Assembly: GCA_922989275.2 (NCBI GenBank)
Contig: OV277863.1
Span: 46,730,999 to 46,794,998, forward strand
Reading direction: 5' to 3'
DNA: 64,000 bases
From: Gari tellinella
Lineage: Eukaryota > Mollusca > Bivalvia > Cardiida > Psammobiidae
Below, one piece after another: positions 1 to 9,850 of the stretch. The notes beneath the pieces are model-generated. The model saw only the letters and a program-made list of their open reading frames with translations, had not been told where the DNA came from and did not search any database. A program made the translations under genes and the position numbers. How positions within the stretch are numbered: the first letter of the stretch is position 1; each line of letters starts with the position of its first letter.

Positions 1-31
1 TTGCAATAGATGTGTTTAATTTGTTTACATA

Positions 32-277
32 CAGTGGAGAATCTGTTATTCTTTCCCGTTTAAACGCAAACGTACGCAAACGCAAAGCACTAAAACGTAG
101 AAAAGAACAACTTTTGGACAATTCTGATAATTCTTGTTTATCTTGGTGGCAAACAGTTTGGAGCCTGATCAGACGCCGGGTTACCCGGCGTCTGATCTGG
201 CTCCAAACTGTTTGCACTGCAAGTAATAGTTTTAGCGTAAACGCGTTTATTGGGAAAGAATAACAGATTCCCAACTG
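32..277. mobile_element. Family A MITE, full length
   Basis: This 246-bp element has inverted ends CAGTGGAGAATCTGTTATTC and GAATAACAGATTCCCAACTG, flanked by TA on both sides. A central core 1 palindrome runs from about 147 to 218, with tip CGCCGGGTTACCCGGCG. There is no coding capacity; apparent reading frames on both strands are translations of the palindrome. The TA target and CAGTG ends suggest mobilisation by a Tc1/mariner or pogo-like transposase encoded elsewhere (inference). Confidence 0.85.
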
Positions 278-279
278 TA

Positions 280-851
280 TTTGTATAGGAATGGGGTGTT
301 ATATATATATATTGAATAATTGAAAATAGGTATATGTGTATAGGGTACATGCTTTATAGGCGTGTGATGTTTCTAAAGCAATGATTCAACAATTGGTATG
401 CTTATAATATAATTTCTATAAAAATAAATATTCCACATTTGGTATGTATATAACATTAATGATAATCCATGTATCTCTATGGGTATAAATAATTAATACT
501 GTGTATACGTATGTAGGGTAATATGTTTGGGTATGTAAATCTGTTTTTCAGTTATTCTGAAGCTGGCGAGATAAATACTAGTATGTAATCCCTTTTCCCA
601 CTGAAGCGCATTTCCATGACTTTTATTGAATTCTGATAGGAATGTCCTTTTAAGCTTCTAACATGCCATTCAAAAGAGACATGGGCAAATATCCATGCCT
701 GACAAGTGAATGTTAAAAACACATTGAAAGTAAAATAGAAAGCAGCTTTACTTCATCCAGCTTTAAGCAACCACCTGTCTAAAATCATTCTTTGGGTAAA
801 GATGGGTTAGGCTATAAAGATTATGTAAGAAAATCTTCGTATTACTACATC
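280..851. other. AT-rich spacer, no gene seen
   Basis: There is a short TA-dinucleotide run near 300-312. I see no conserved reading frame, RNA gene or clear repeat in the rest. Confidence 0.6.
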
Positions 852-997
852 AATAAATAAACACAATTTGTTGACGTTTCAACCTCAGCTGAGGTCATCT
901 TCAGAGCGACGATCTGCGCATGTACACATGCGCAGATCGTCGCTCTGAAGATGACCTCAGCTGAGGTTGAAACGTCAACAAATTGTTTTTATTTATT
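852..997. repeat. 146-bp near-perfect palindrome
   Basis: Two 72-bp arms mirror each other around 924/925 with a single mismatch in the outer AT-rich part (AAACACAATT against AAAAACAATT). The arms contain CCTCAGCTGAGG, itself a palindrome, and GCGCATGT at the centre. The DNA could extrude as a cruciform, and a transcript would fold into one long hairpin. It has neither the TIRs nor the cores of the surrounding MITE families. It may be two head-to-head copies of one element end. No function is assigned. Confidence 0.9.
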
Positions 998-1064
998 GCT
1001 GTGGTTTTAAATGTTGTTGGATTGCCTACTGTACATGATGAACTCATTCAAGGTTAGAAATAAT

Positions 1065-1319
1065 CAGGGCTGCAATAAGTTGATAATCCAAATCCTAAGA
1101 TTTCAAATTTTCAATTTTTCAGATGCAATTATACTAATCGTACCTTTACCCCATAGTCTGTTTCTTGTTTTGCAGACACGTGACTGCTTAAACAGGTTGA
1201 AAGTAAAGCAGAATACGCCTTAATGCGCATTCTGCTTTACTTTCAGCCTGTTTTAAGCTACCATCTGCTAGGCTGAAAATCCGAAGACTTAGGAAAAATC
1301 CGGAGAAATGGCAGCCGTG
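1065..1319. mobile_element. Family D MITE with core 2
   Basis: The ends are CAGGGCTGCAATAAGTTGAT and, inverted, AAATCCGGAGAAATGGCAGC. The 6-bp direct repeat AATAAT flanks it on both sides. The middle (about 1186-1258) is the core 2 palindrome with GCAGAATACGCC and its mirror. The CAGGG termini and short TSD resemble hAT-type non-autonomous elements (family knowledge; no transposase is present). Confidence 0.8.
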
Positions 1320-1571
1320 AATAATCCAGAATGCCATACCGTTGCCTTGTTTCTTGATCATGTCGATGATGTGGTTGTACTCAATCTCAGCATTGATATT
1401 GAGCAGATAACTGTTGAGGCTAAGACAGACCTCCTTTGCCACGGACACACTGCTCACAGCAAAACCCCAACGTAGTAACACGCCATGTTGAACTCGCTGA
1501 ACAGTTCAGGGCACTTTGCATCTGTTGTGTGAAAAAGCACAAGTAACAATTGGGTAGACGTTAAGCGGCGG

Positions 1572-1827
1572 CCCATATACACTCATTATAATTGACTCAA
1601 TAGTATTGACAATATAGGTTTTTGCCCTCAACTGCATGCTCTTTCAATGCAATCGATGAGGTAAAATCAGGCTTCCATATTATTGACGATACGTCAATAA
1701 ATATCTAAACTCTCTGATATTCTTCTATACATTGAATACGTCCTCAACAACACTCATTAGCGACCATTAACATTGTCAATATAAGTTATTGACAAATATA
1801 TTGACAATTATATTGAGTGTGAATGGG
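1572..1827. mobile_element. Unnamed MITE with AT-rich inverted ends
   Basis: The left end starts CCCATATACACTCATTATAA and the right end, read in reverse, starts CCCATTCACACTCAATATAA. The interior repeats TATTGACAATAT-like words. I cannot fix a TSD. It has no core 1 or core 2. The inverted ends are visible; the superfamily is unknown. Confidence 0.6.
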
Positions 1828-2090
1828 ACGTTTACAAAAAATGTTTAGGCCAAATCCGGGGTTTTCAGGCTCTACAATTTGTGTCCAATGTTAGAAGGTC
1901 TCTGTATGAATAAACAGTTACAAGTCCTTCTATCAAATACATTTACAAAGAAACATTGTTTTCATAATTTTCGCTATTTATCTATTTGGGGTTTCTTCCA
2001 TGCCTCTCAATTTACGTTTGAAACCACAACCAGACGACTCAAATACTTTGATTATGTAAGCAATCGTTCTGTTACACTCTTTGCACAATA

Positions 2091-2352
2091 GGGCTGCAAT
2101 TTCTCCGGATTTTATCTAAATCTTCGGATTTTTTTCTAGAACATGGTAGCTTAAAGCAGACTGAAAGTAAAACAGAATGCACCATAAGGTGCATTCTGCT
2201 TTACTTCAAGCCTGCGTTAAGTAGTCTAGTGTCAACAAAACTAGAAACAGGCTATGGGGTAAAGGTACATTTTGTACGATTCGTAAATTCGCACTTGAAA
2301 AATGCAAATCTGGAAATCTTAGGATTTTTCATGTCAACTTATTGCAGCCCTG
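2091..2352. mobile_element. Family D MITE, inverted orientation
   Basis: This copy runs opposite to the one at 1065, with GGGCTGCAATTTCTCCGG at the left and ATTGCAGCCCTG at the right. GCACAATA is present just outside both ends (2083-2090 and 2353-2360), a target-site duplication of 6 to 8 bp. The core 2 palindrome lies at about 2150-2222. Confidence 0.8.
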
Positions 2353-2374
2353 GCACAATACTTTATAGCTGTAT

Positions 2375-2636
2375 GAGCCGTGTCATGACGAAACCAGCCT
2401 TATTGCACTGCAACATTGTTCAGACATACATCGCTGTCATCACAGGCTCTGCATCTGAGTTTGTCTACACTTCCAAATACAGTAGATAATACAGCTAAAC
2501 ACAATGCTTTATATGGTTTGGGTGTCAAACAGAGTAGGTCAGGGCCAGCCGCCTCGCCAAGACGTGGCGGCTGACCTTGATCTACACTGTTTGCGATGCA
2601 ATAAGGCAGGTTTTGTTATGACACGGCCCAGTTTAT
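2375..2636. mobile_element. Family N inverted-repeat element
   Basis: The ends are GAGCCGTGTCATGACGAAAC and the inverted GTTTTGTTATGACACGGC, followed inward by CCAGCCTTATTGCA and its mirror. An off-centre hairpin near 2535-2605 (GGCCAGCCGCC / GGCGGCTGACC, outer TAGATCAAGGTCAGCC / AGGGCCAGCC) resembles the core 1 layout with a different stem sequence. A second copy lies at 51956-52211. Confidence 0.7.
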
Positions 2637-3019
2637 ATATTTCATCCTGGTTTGCCATTGGGGTTTCAGTCTCTTTTCCACATTGCCACGAGTAGACACG
2701 TCCTTTACAAACATTGTATCTGTAACAATTACACTGTCCCCAGTCAAACAATGCAGTCCCTGATCAGAGGACACCGATATTTTCTCATTAACTAAATGCA
2801 CCCAAGCGACGAGTATACTCGCCTTTACAAACAGTGTACAAACATAGTGTCCCTCTGATTTTGCTTTGGGTTTGCACTGTTTGTCATTTTGCAATTTGAT
2901 GCATAACAAACAACACTTAATAGTCAACAGTGGACTAGACTAAAGTGGAAAGTGGCATTGACCATTTGGATTTTAAAGGGAGATTGAGTTAATGCAGATT
3001 TGCCTCAGAAACATCGATA

Positions 3020-3185
3020 CAGTAGACCCTCTCTATTACGACTACTAAAACGACGGCGCCTTGATTGTATAACAGACAGGTGACTGCTTAAAGCAACGTG
3101 ACAGTAAAATAGAAAGTTCATAAAGAGCTTTCTGTTTTACGGTCACCTTGCTTTAAGCAGTAACCAGCCTTAAACACCTAGCTTT
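3020..3185. mobile_element. Family B MITE, right end lost
   Basis: The left end is CAGTAGACCCTCTCTATTAC, followed by ACTAAAACGACGGC, both typical of family B. A core 2-type hairpin (about 3077-3172) follows: GACTGCTTAAAGCAACGTG, AGAAAGTTCATAAAGAGCTT and the mirror. The expected right TIR is missing. Confidence 0.65.
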
Positions 3186-3348
3186 CAGACATCGAGTTAC
3201 AGTTTGTAAATGCCAGTTTGAGCTAGTTGAAGCAGCGAGTGGTTTCTTCTTCATCAAAGAAGCCATACTTGGCGTTGGTATTACTGAAAATGTCTATTAA
3301 AAAATTGCTTGCTTAGCAAGTCTTGCTACAGCGGTGAAAGTTTTATTA

Positions 3349-3857
3349 CAGAGTGTCCACTCTACAACAACACTCATTGGAGACAAAGATTGTGTGTGCT
3401 TTCAGGAGGGAGTTGTTATAGGCAGGGCTCCAGATAAGAAGTAGTTATTTCGAGACGATTCTAATGAGTAGTGACACCATAGGGTTTAATTCAGAAATAA
3501 AGATTTTAGTATTTGAAAAACTACCCTTATCTGTTGCTCTGGTTGTAGGGAATGAAACTTAATATTCATTGAGCACGACTACTCTTACATTTGCAAACAG
3601 CTTGAATCCTGAAAAGACTTCTCGTAACGCGGCGTCTGATCTCGATTCAAGCTGCTTGCCACTCGTCATTATGAATATTTCTGTAAAAATGTCCAATATG
3701 TACGTTTGAGAAGAAAAAACTAGTAGACGACACTGTTAAGCTGACGATGTTGCAGCAGTGAAAGGGTTTGACATAATTGTTTGTTTTCTAACAGCGACAA
3801 GTGTTGTTGTAAGGAGGGAGTCGTTGTTCAGAGGGCCGGTGCAGGGAGGGAGCACTG
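3349..3857. mobile_element. Family F MITE with nested family J insertion
   Basis: Degenerate left end CAGAGTGTCCACTCTACAAC and good right end GGAGGGAGCACTG, next to TA. The interior has the usual family F order: GGAGACAAAGATTGTG, GGAGGGAGTTGTTATAGG, a core 1 hairpin around 3592-3662 (CTTGAATCCTGAAAAGAC, a damaged left arm), then GTTGTAAGGAGGGAGTCGTTG. A family J element sits inside at 3423-3541. Confidence 0.75.
3423..3541. mobile_element. Family J element nested in family F
   Basis: The ends are CAGGGCTCCAGATAAGAAG and the inverted CTTATCTGTTGCTCTG. The flanking 8-mers GTTATAGG (3415-3422) and GTTGTAGG (3542-3549) match at 7 of 8 positions, as expected of an aged 8-bp hAT-type TSD. Compared with the copy at 37858 it is internally deleted, but it keeps ACACCATAGGGTTTAAT. 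Confidence 0.7.
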
Positions 3858-3889
3858 TATACCAACAAACACCACTGTGAAAATGTTGT

Positions 3890-3984
3890 TAAAATGAAAT
3901 TTTAGACCAGTCTACCCTTAGATAAAAAACATTGACTGATCCAAAATATATGCATGAAAGAATCCACTTGGTCAAATGGGTTAA
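3890..3984. mobile_element. Family G fragment (right half)
   Basis: AATTTTAGACCAGTCTACCC through GGTCAAATGGGTTAA matches the right half of family G, including the TTAA end. The left half with core 1 is absent. Confidence 0.6.
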
Positions 3985-4261
3985 AGCAGGAAATCCAATG
4001 TGCCATTGAAAGGCTTCACATGCGTTCTTACCTGATGTGTGCATGGATATAGCAAGCAGCAGAAATGTAACAATTTGCAACATATCTCTGAGTTGCTTTG
4101 GTAACAGAAAATCTAAAAAACAAAAGTAACAAAAACATATATTCAACATTTATCAATAACACTTTTTCGAGATTAATAACTTACATAGAAATCGGTTGAG
4201 CACTTTATAATGATCTATGAAAATTGCTTGACATTTTATATGATTTTAATCGGTTCTGTCC

Positions 4262-4503
4262 TTAACCCTTTCATGATCAAATTTATCGTGATATTTAAAC
4301 CCCATCATCGTCATATTGTCGTCTGCTTCAATATTGTTGTCTGCAATATCGTTTCAAAGTAAAATTTAAAGCATTCGACTGAAGAATTTCAAAACGAGTG
4401 ACAAACAGTTTGTTTTCTGATCAGACGCCGCGTAACGCGGCGTCTAATCAGGATCAAAACCTTTTGAAAAAGCGCCTATAGGCGTCTTTGATAGTGAATG
4501 GTT
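4262..4503. mobile_element. Family E MITE (TTAA, core 1)
   Basis: Starts TTAACCCTTTCATGATCAA and ends in a mutated TAGTGAATGGTTAG. The core 1 palindrome (about 4401-4470) carries GATCAGACGCCGCGTAACGC. TTAA plus CCC ends are typical of piggyBac-like elements (family knowledge). Right arm and end are degraded. Confidence 0.75.
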
Positions 4504-4599
4504 AGCTGTTGCTTATTCACCCCTAAAACTTATAGAAGACAATTTCCTGTTCCTGATTCAATCTATTCAATATTGGACTATTTATGGTTGGTTTTAACA

Positions 4600-4775
4600 A
4601 CATCTTGCAATATGACAAACAGTACAGACCCTGGTCAGAGGGCTCTTGTAGGAGCCGTTTGATCACCGTATTCACTGTTTACATAGGACAAATGTACTTT
4701 TCACACGTACACTATTTGTCAATGAGGAGTATACTCGTCGCTAGGATAGAACGTGTGAAAGGTTGCGTTTTTACG
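4600..4775. repeat. Degenerate hairpin element related to core 1
   Basis: GACAAACAGTACAGACCCTG, GTCAGAGGGCTC and CACTGTTTACATAGGACAAA recur, with changes, at 2725-2900, 32870-32960, 37530-37660, 53105-53250 and 62700-62775. The sub-motif GAGTATACTCGTCGCTAG is shared by several of these. Clear TIRs were not resolved. Confidence 0.5.
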
Positions 4776-4832
4776 AAAGTAAATGGTTCTTGTTCTAAGA
4801 TGCAGTTAAGATCGCAAAAGGAAGAGTGTAGC

Positions 4833-5059
4833 TTAACCCTATTGTGCCAACGACTCCATATATGGGTATAGGCAAATAGTGTAGACTCTGATCAGACGTC
4901 ACATAATGCGGCGTCTTATCAGAGACTACACTGTTCGCTAATAGGAACTTCAAAATTACAACAAAACGTAAAATGAAAATTTAGACCAGGCACCCCTTAG
5001 ACCAAGACATGACCGATCCGATATATAAGCATGGAAGAATCCAATAGGCGCAAATGGAC
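4833..5059. mobile_element. Family G MITE (TTAA, core 1)
   Basis: Left end TTAACCCTATTGTGCC; right end GGCGCAAATGGACT, a mutated form of GGCGCAAATGGGTTAA. The core 1 palindrome with the family G stem AGACTCTGATCAGACG and its mirror lies at about 4873-4942. The signature word AAATTTAGACCAGGCACC follows it. Confidence 0.75.
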
Positions 5060-5102
5060 TCATTGAAATGTATGAGTATATTCAAACATATCTTTCTGGG
5101 TA

Positions 5103-5350
5103 CAGTGGAGAAGACTTTATTCTTTCCAAAAAAAGCGTTCACTCTTAAACTATTCTTTCCATTGCAAACAGTTTGGAGCCAGATCAGACGCCGGGTAACC
5201 CGCCGACTGACCAGGCTACAAACTGTTTGCCGCTCAGATAAAAATAAAACATATTCAGAATTGTCAAACATTTGTTATTATCTACAATAATTGCATTGTA
5301 TTTGCATTCCGTTTGCGTTTAAATGGAAAAGAATAACGTTTTCTCAGCTA
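5103..5350. mobile_element. Family A MITE, right end worn
   Basis: TA then CAGTGGAGAAGACTTTATTC at the left. The core 1 palindrome (about 5164-5233) has GGAGCCAGATCAGACGCCGG and a damaged right arm. The right end reads AATAACGTTTTCTCAGCTA in place of the usual CTCCACTGTA. Confidence 0.75.
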
Positions 5351-5816
5351 TAGTTTTTCAAACAATTATAACTGTTCTTTGTGTATTTCCAATTCTTGTA
5401 CAATTTATATTAATTAAAGAATGCATTATTCTGTTCCAATAAACGAGTCAATGCTGAACATAGTATGTCCTTTGCTAACAGCTCGGGGCCACACCAGAAA
5501 CCGGCTAACCCGGCGTCTGATCAGATTCTGAAGAAACTGTTTGCAATTCAGATCAAAACTTCTATTTATCATTTTAATACATATTATCGTTTGAGCTTAG
5601 TGTATCTTAAATCGGGAAAAACGTATTATTTATGTCTATGTGCTGTACGCAAAAGTATTCCAAACAAAAATATGGTATGTAATATGACACAGACCTTTCC
5701 CCCCGTTTTAATGTGTTTGTTTATTATGGTATCGGTGACTTTTCATAGTTGTTACTGTAAATCTGAAAAATCTTTCCAAAAAAGGAATTGTGCACGAGAC
5801 GTAATATTTTTATATA

Positions 5817-6168
5817 TGTGTGCTCCCTCTCTACAACGACACCCCATGGGAGACACAGATAGTGTAAGTTGTTTGAAGGGAGTCGTTATAGGGAGGGAAA
5901 ATTAAGACTGATTACATTTGCAAACAGCTTGAATCTAGATCAGACGCCGCGTAACGTGTCAAGCTGTTTGTCACTCGTCATTATAATTATTCTATCAAAA
6001 TTTCCACTTATATGTATATTTGAGAAAACAGCAGACGACAATTTTGAACAGACGAGATTGCAGCAGTTAAAGTGTGATACATAAAAGTCCTGTTTATGGA
6101 ATTGCGACGAGTGTCGTTGTAAAGATGGAGTCGTTGTTGGGAGGGCCGTTGTAGAGAGGAGCGCTGTA
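5817..6168. mobile_element. Family F MITE
   Basis: Left end GTGTGCTCCCTCTCTACAAC, right end GTAGAGAGGAGCGCTG. It has the family order: ACACCCCATGGGAGACAC, GGAGTCGTTATAGGGAGGGA, core 1 hairpin at about 5920-5970 with its tip shortened (GACGCCGCGTAACGTGTCAAG), then CAGCAGACGACAATTTT. Confidence 0.75.
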
Positions 6169-6547
6169 ACTAGTTTCGATATTGTTTTATTAGTTCAGCT
6201 ATGCATGCATCTGACAAATAGCTCATTTGTTCCCTGATATTTCAATGAACTCTACACACGTTCTTGCTGGAATATTCCATATTAGATATACAATAGTGAT
6301 CTAAAGATACTACAGAGTTTGTCCACATTACAAAACATTTAATTGAAATAGGAAGCAGTGCATGTCCTAATGAGACGCCACGCATAGTATACACTGTTTG
6401 TCAATGTCCTCTTTAGTAGACCCAAAGCTTAAATAAGTTAAACTAACGACATTCGTTTCAGCTGTAAAATTATTTCTTAAATAGTATAGCATTCCATGCC
6501 AAAATAAGCCTCTTTGAACTCTTTGAAAATCTACAACTAAGATATAA

Positions 6548-6735
6548 AATGGAGAAAACGTTATTGTTTCCAAATAAATGCGTTTATGCTAAAACTGTTA
6601 ATTCCAGCGTAAACAGTTTGCCATTCAGATAGAAATAAATAGAGTTGTCAAAAAGGTATAATTTTTTACTTTGTTTGCAATGCGTTTTCGTTTCGTATGC
6701 GTTTAAACGGGAAAGAATAACGTCTTCTCCACTAT
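6548..6735. mobile_element. Family A MITE, internally deleted
   Basis: ATGGAGAAAACGTTATTGTT at the left and AATAACGTCTTCTCCACTA at the right are family A ends. The central palindrome is reduced to GCGTAAACAGTTTGCCATTC, so the hairpin arms are gone. Confidence 0.65.
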
Positions 6736-7312
6736 ATTAACAGAGTAATCATCGCAATGAGTGTTGAGCAGTTTGGTTCCTTATCAGATTTCGGTATCTG
6801 ATTTAGATCCAATACATTGGCAAATGCTACAGTTAATAAGCTACGCAATGAATGGGTAAACTCAAACTTAAAATGTTAAAGAAATAAAGTCTTACCTAAT
6901 GTGTTGTTAATACGTATTACATCAACTGAGTAGGCTGGTTAACCTACCGGGCGTCTCTTAAATAACGCTTATCGGATGCTTTAGTCATTAGTTATTTCCT
7001 TGCCTTTTTTATGGTCTGCTTTCTCCCTTACCATGCTAAGTGCGACTTGGCTAATATTTGCAAACAGTGTGGATCCAGATCATTTGGAAACAGATCAAAA
7101 TTGGGTACATAGTAAATCGACATCTAATCTAGGATCGAATTGTTGACACTTGTGTTTGATGTCCTTCCCATTATACAAAATAAATATTTCATTTAAAAAG
7201 GAAAAATACAGACAACAGTTGAAACATCGGTTTAACTATTTTAGGACAATGGTAAATCATTGACAATGCCCAAGGCAAATGAAGGCTGCAACAGCGGTGG
7301 CATAGCGACAGG

Positions 7313-7553
7313 GGGGCCGTTTTACTAAACAACTTACGCAAAATTTTTGCGTAAGTCAAAATCGTTTAACTCTTATTTTTCGATCATAAACGTTTGCAAA
7401 CAGCAAATAGCAAGAGCAGATGACGCGCTAAAAGCGCGTCCTCTGATCTGGCTATTTGCTGTTTGTAGCAAGTGATAATAAAAAATATAAATTAAAATTT
7501 AAAAGTTTGACTTACGCAAAAATTTGCGTAAGTAGTTTAGTAAAACTGGCCTC
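7313..7553. mobile_element. Family H MITE
   Basis: Long inverted ends: GGGGCCGTTTTACTAAAC then ACTTACGCAAAATTTTTGCG, mirrored at the right by CGCAAAAATTTGCGTAAGT and AGTTTAGTAAAACTGGCC. Each TIR contains its own small palindrome around ACGCAAAATTTTTGCGT. The middle (about 7394-7468) is a core 1-like hairpin, GTTTGCAAACAGCAAATAGC with GAGCAGATGACGCGC and mirror. It keeps the outer GCAAACAG but has its own stem. Confidence 0.8.
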
Positions 7554-7574
7554 TGGTTGTGCTGTACATTTCTG

Positions 7575-7802
7575 TATTAACTCTTTATCATATAGAAGCA
7601 CCTTTAAGCGCATTTAATTTATTCCTACACTGAAGAAAATATTTTCATTTTTTACTGTCATGAATATACAAAGCAAGAGATATTTCCTTTATCTTCGTAG
7701 ATGGTAGCTTACAGCAGACTGAAAGTAAAACAGAATGCGTCTTAACCTGCTTTAAGTGGTCTCCTTTTTTCAATATTAGAAACAGGTTATGGGGTAAAGG
7801 GT
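7575..7802. mobile_element. Family C-like element, degraded
   Basis: TTAACTCTTTATCATATAG at the left and TTATGGGGTAAAGGGTAA at the right resemble family C (compare 40700). The core 2 hairpin at about 7705-7756 has lost its tip and much of one arm. Confidence 0.6.
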
Positions 7803-8080
7803 AAGATTAATCTAAAGGTTATTGAAATATTGAACGAATAATCAAAATATTAGTGGAAAACAGTTTGCAGCCCAATCAAAGGGTGAAGTACTAGGCCTCT
7901 CACAGATAACCGGTAATTCAGTAACACAAAGACAAAAAACATTAAGTAGTCGTCTTTTGGAAAAGGTGACTATCTAAAGAAATTTCTCTGGTAGGTACAA
8001 GTAAAAAGTCATACAGAAAGTTCTTTGATAATTAGAGAATTGTTTTTCTTCTATTCACAGCACATACAGATTTCACTTAT

Positions 8081-8326
8081 TTACCATCTCACTCTCAATG
8101 ACGCCACAAAGCGCGTTTGCAAACAGTTTGGGTCCGGATCAGACACTGCGTAACGCAGCGTCTGATCAGGACCCAAACTTTTTGCCACTCTAATCGACAT
8201 TTGTAAAATCATTAAACCTTAAATCTAATTTGAAACGTGTCTTGCGGACAACAATACTGAAGCAGACGACAATAAAGCGGTGAAGGGATAAAACTATCCC
8301 GAATAATTTGATCATGAAAGGGTTAA
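8081..8326. mobile_element. Family E MITE, inverted
   Basis: TTACCATCTCACTCTCAATG at the left is a worn CCCTTTCACTC end. ATCATGAAAGGGTTAA at the right includes the TTAA target. The core 1 palindrome at 8117-8190 reads GGGTCCGGATCAGACACTGC and mirror, a stem variant with matching changes in both arms. Confidence 0.75.
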
Positions 8327-8412
8327 TGATAGTTTCGATCACTGCTGTTTTCATCTTCATTATGATGATGTCGCATGTCTGCCCTGTCCATAACTATTTC
8401 CCCTTTCCAGTA

Positions 8413-8772
8413 CAGTGTTTCCTCTAAACAACGACCCTTCCAACAACGACTCCCTCGTTACAACATCCCTTGCCGCAATTCCCTGAACAGGACATTAATA
8501 TATTTACGCTTTTACTGCTGCAATATACCCTTGCTTAAAATTGTGTCTGCTGTATTTTTCTCTCAAAGTAACATATAAGTGGAGATTTTGATATAATTAA
8601 TATAATGACTTGAATCAAGTTAAGACGCCTCGTAATGCGGCGTCTGGTCTGGATTCAAGATTTTTGCAAATGTAAGCAAAGTCTTAATTTTCCCTCCCTC
8701 TAACGACTCCCTCCGAAAACAAACTCACAATCTGTGTCTCCCATTGGGTGTCGATGTAGAGAGGGAGCACTG
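8413..8772. mobile_element. Family F MITE, inverted
   Basis: Next to TA it starts CAGTGTTTCCTCTAAACAAC and ends GAGAGGGAGCACTG. The core 1 hairpin (about 8609-8668) has lost its outer left arm. CTCCCATTGGGTGTCGATG near the right end is the family F subterminal motif in reverse. Confidence 0.8.
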
Positions 8773-8835
8773 TACGATACGTATATCTCATAATTGCATT
8801 GATTGAAATGATTTCTAATTGCATTAGTATTTATT

Positions 8836-9115
8836 TCAGTAAGATACTCTTTTCTTATCTATAGATCTTATAAATGTGTCTCTTTTGTTTTGTTCTCCAT
8901 CTTTTATGTGTTCTTTTAAACGTGGTCCGAATGTTCTTCCAGTCTCCCCATTATAGCCATTGTTGCAGGACTTGCAGGTTTTTTTTTACACAATTTCTAT
9001 TTTCTCTCCCTGTTCTTGTTTGTCCTTCGGGTGGACCGGCAGTGGCTATACGATGTTTCTTGAACACATGAGATACTCCCTCCGACACTCTCTTTACCTA
9101 GGGTAGTACGAGTGA
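8836..9115 (-). pseudogene. Penelope-like GIY-YIG endonuclease remnant
   Basis: Read on the minus strand, one frame gives LVLP, a stop, then VKRVSEGVSHVFKKHRIATA, a stretch that does not align well, and CKSCNNGYNGETGRTFGPRL followed by KEHIKDGE. The block YIGETGR..RLKEH with an upstream CxxC is the signature of the C-terminal GIY-YIG nuclease of Penelope-like elements, and VFKKHRIA is a typical segment before it. Here YIG has become YNG and at least one stop is in frame. No reverse transcriptase lies upstream, so only the 3' end of the element remains. It differs from the PLE at 54.3-55.9 kb and is an independent, older copy. Recognition is by motif only. Confidence 0.7.
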
Positions 9116-9167
9116 CTAGACCTCTTGAATTGTCTTGATTTTGTTCTTTCTTGTCTTGCTGGTTTTC

Positions 9168-9346
9168 TGGGGCCCGTGTAAGTCAAAATTTTAAATTTTA
9201 ATTTATATTTTTCATTATCGCTTGCTACAAACAGCGTCCTCTGATCTGGCTATTTGCTGTTTGCAAACGTTTATGATCGAAAAATAAGAGTTAAACGATT
9301 TTGACTTACGCAAAAATTTGGCGTAAGTTGTTTAGTAAAACAGCTG
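9168..9346. mobile_element. Family H MITE, left TIR partly deleted
   Basis: GGGGCCCG is joined directly to TGTAAGTCAAAATTTT, so most of the left inverted repeat is missing. The right end CGCAAAAATTTGGCGTAAG and TTTAGTAAAACAGC is intact. The core hairpin is also shortened: one arm is lost next to CTACAAACAGCGTCCTCTG. Confidence 0.7.
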
Positions 9347-9570
9347 GTCTATCTTCCTTTTCATTTTTTGTTTTACCTTTTTAAACGACCACTTTGGGTA
9401 CCAGCATTTATCCTTCATATATACAGTTTATAGTCTTTAAAATTACAGCTTAATTCTAGTGAAATGTAAGCAATGTATGATGTCCAATTTTATAGAATTT
9501 CCCCAAACCGAAAGTTTCTGAATTGAAAAGTCACTTATTTTTTAACATGATAACCGTCCCTCCCTCCCGC

Positions 9571-9850
9571 GTCGATCAGTCGGGGGGAGGGGGGGGGGGT
9601 ACTGTTTTACCCCTGTCTGTCCGTCCATATTTTCGTCCTTTTGTTCGTCCGTCTCACATACACTTTGTCCGGCTCATTTTTAAGCTACAACCTTATAACT
9701 TGGCAGAGTGTTTGCACATATACCATAGATGTGAACAGGGTTTTGATCTGCTATAAATTTTCACAATAGTACAGGCAATTGAAGTTAGTCAACTTTTTTT
9801 ACCGACTGGGGCATCATATTTGTCTTACAGACAAAGCCACCCCTCTAGTT
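9571..9850. repeat. G-run and TCTGTCCGTCC tail-type repeat
   Basis: A run of G interrupted by A (9581-9599) is followed by CTGTCTGTCCGTCC-type pyrimidine repeats and GGCTCATTTTTAAGCTACA. Such CTGTCCGTCC tracts are frequent interspersed repeats in invertebrate, especially molluscan, genomes (general knowledge). The ACAGACAAAGCCACCCCTCT segment near 9830 may be the end of the same unit. Boundaries are uncertain. Confidence 0.45.

Noticed and set aside
940..980. Hammerhead ribozyme in the palindrome (CTGAAGA ... GAAAC)
   Set aside because: The core words are present, but between them TG on one side and T on the other stay unpaired next to the stem, so the catalytic geometry is wrong. No proper third stem.
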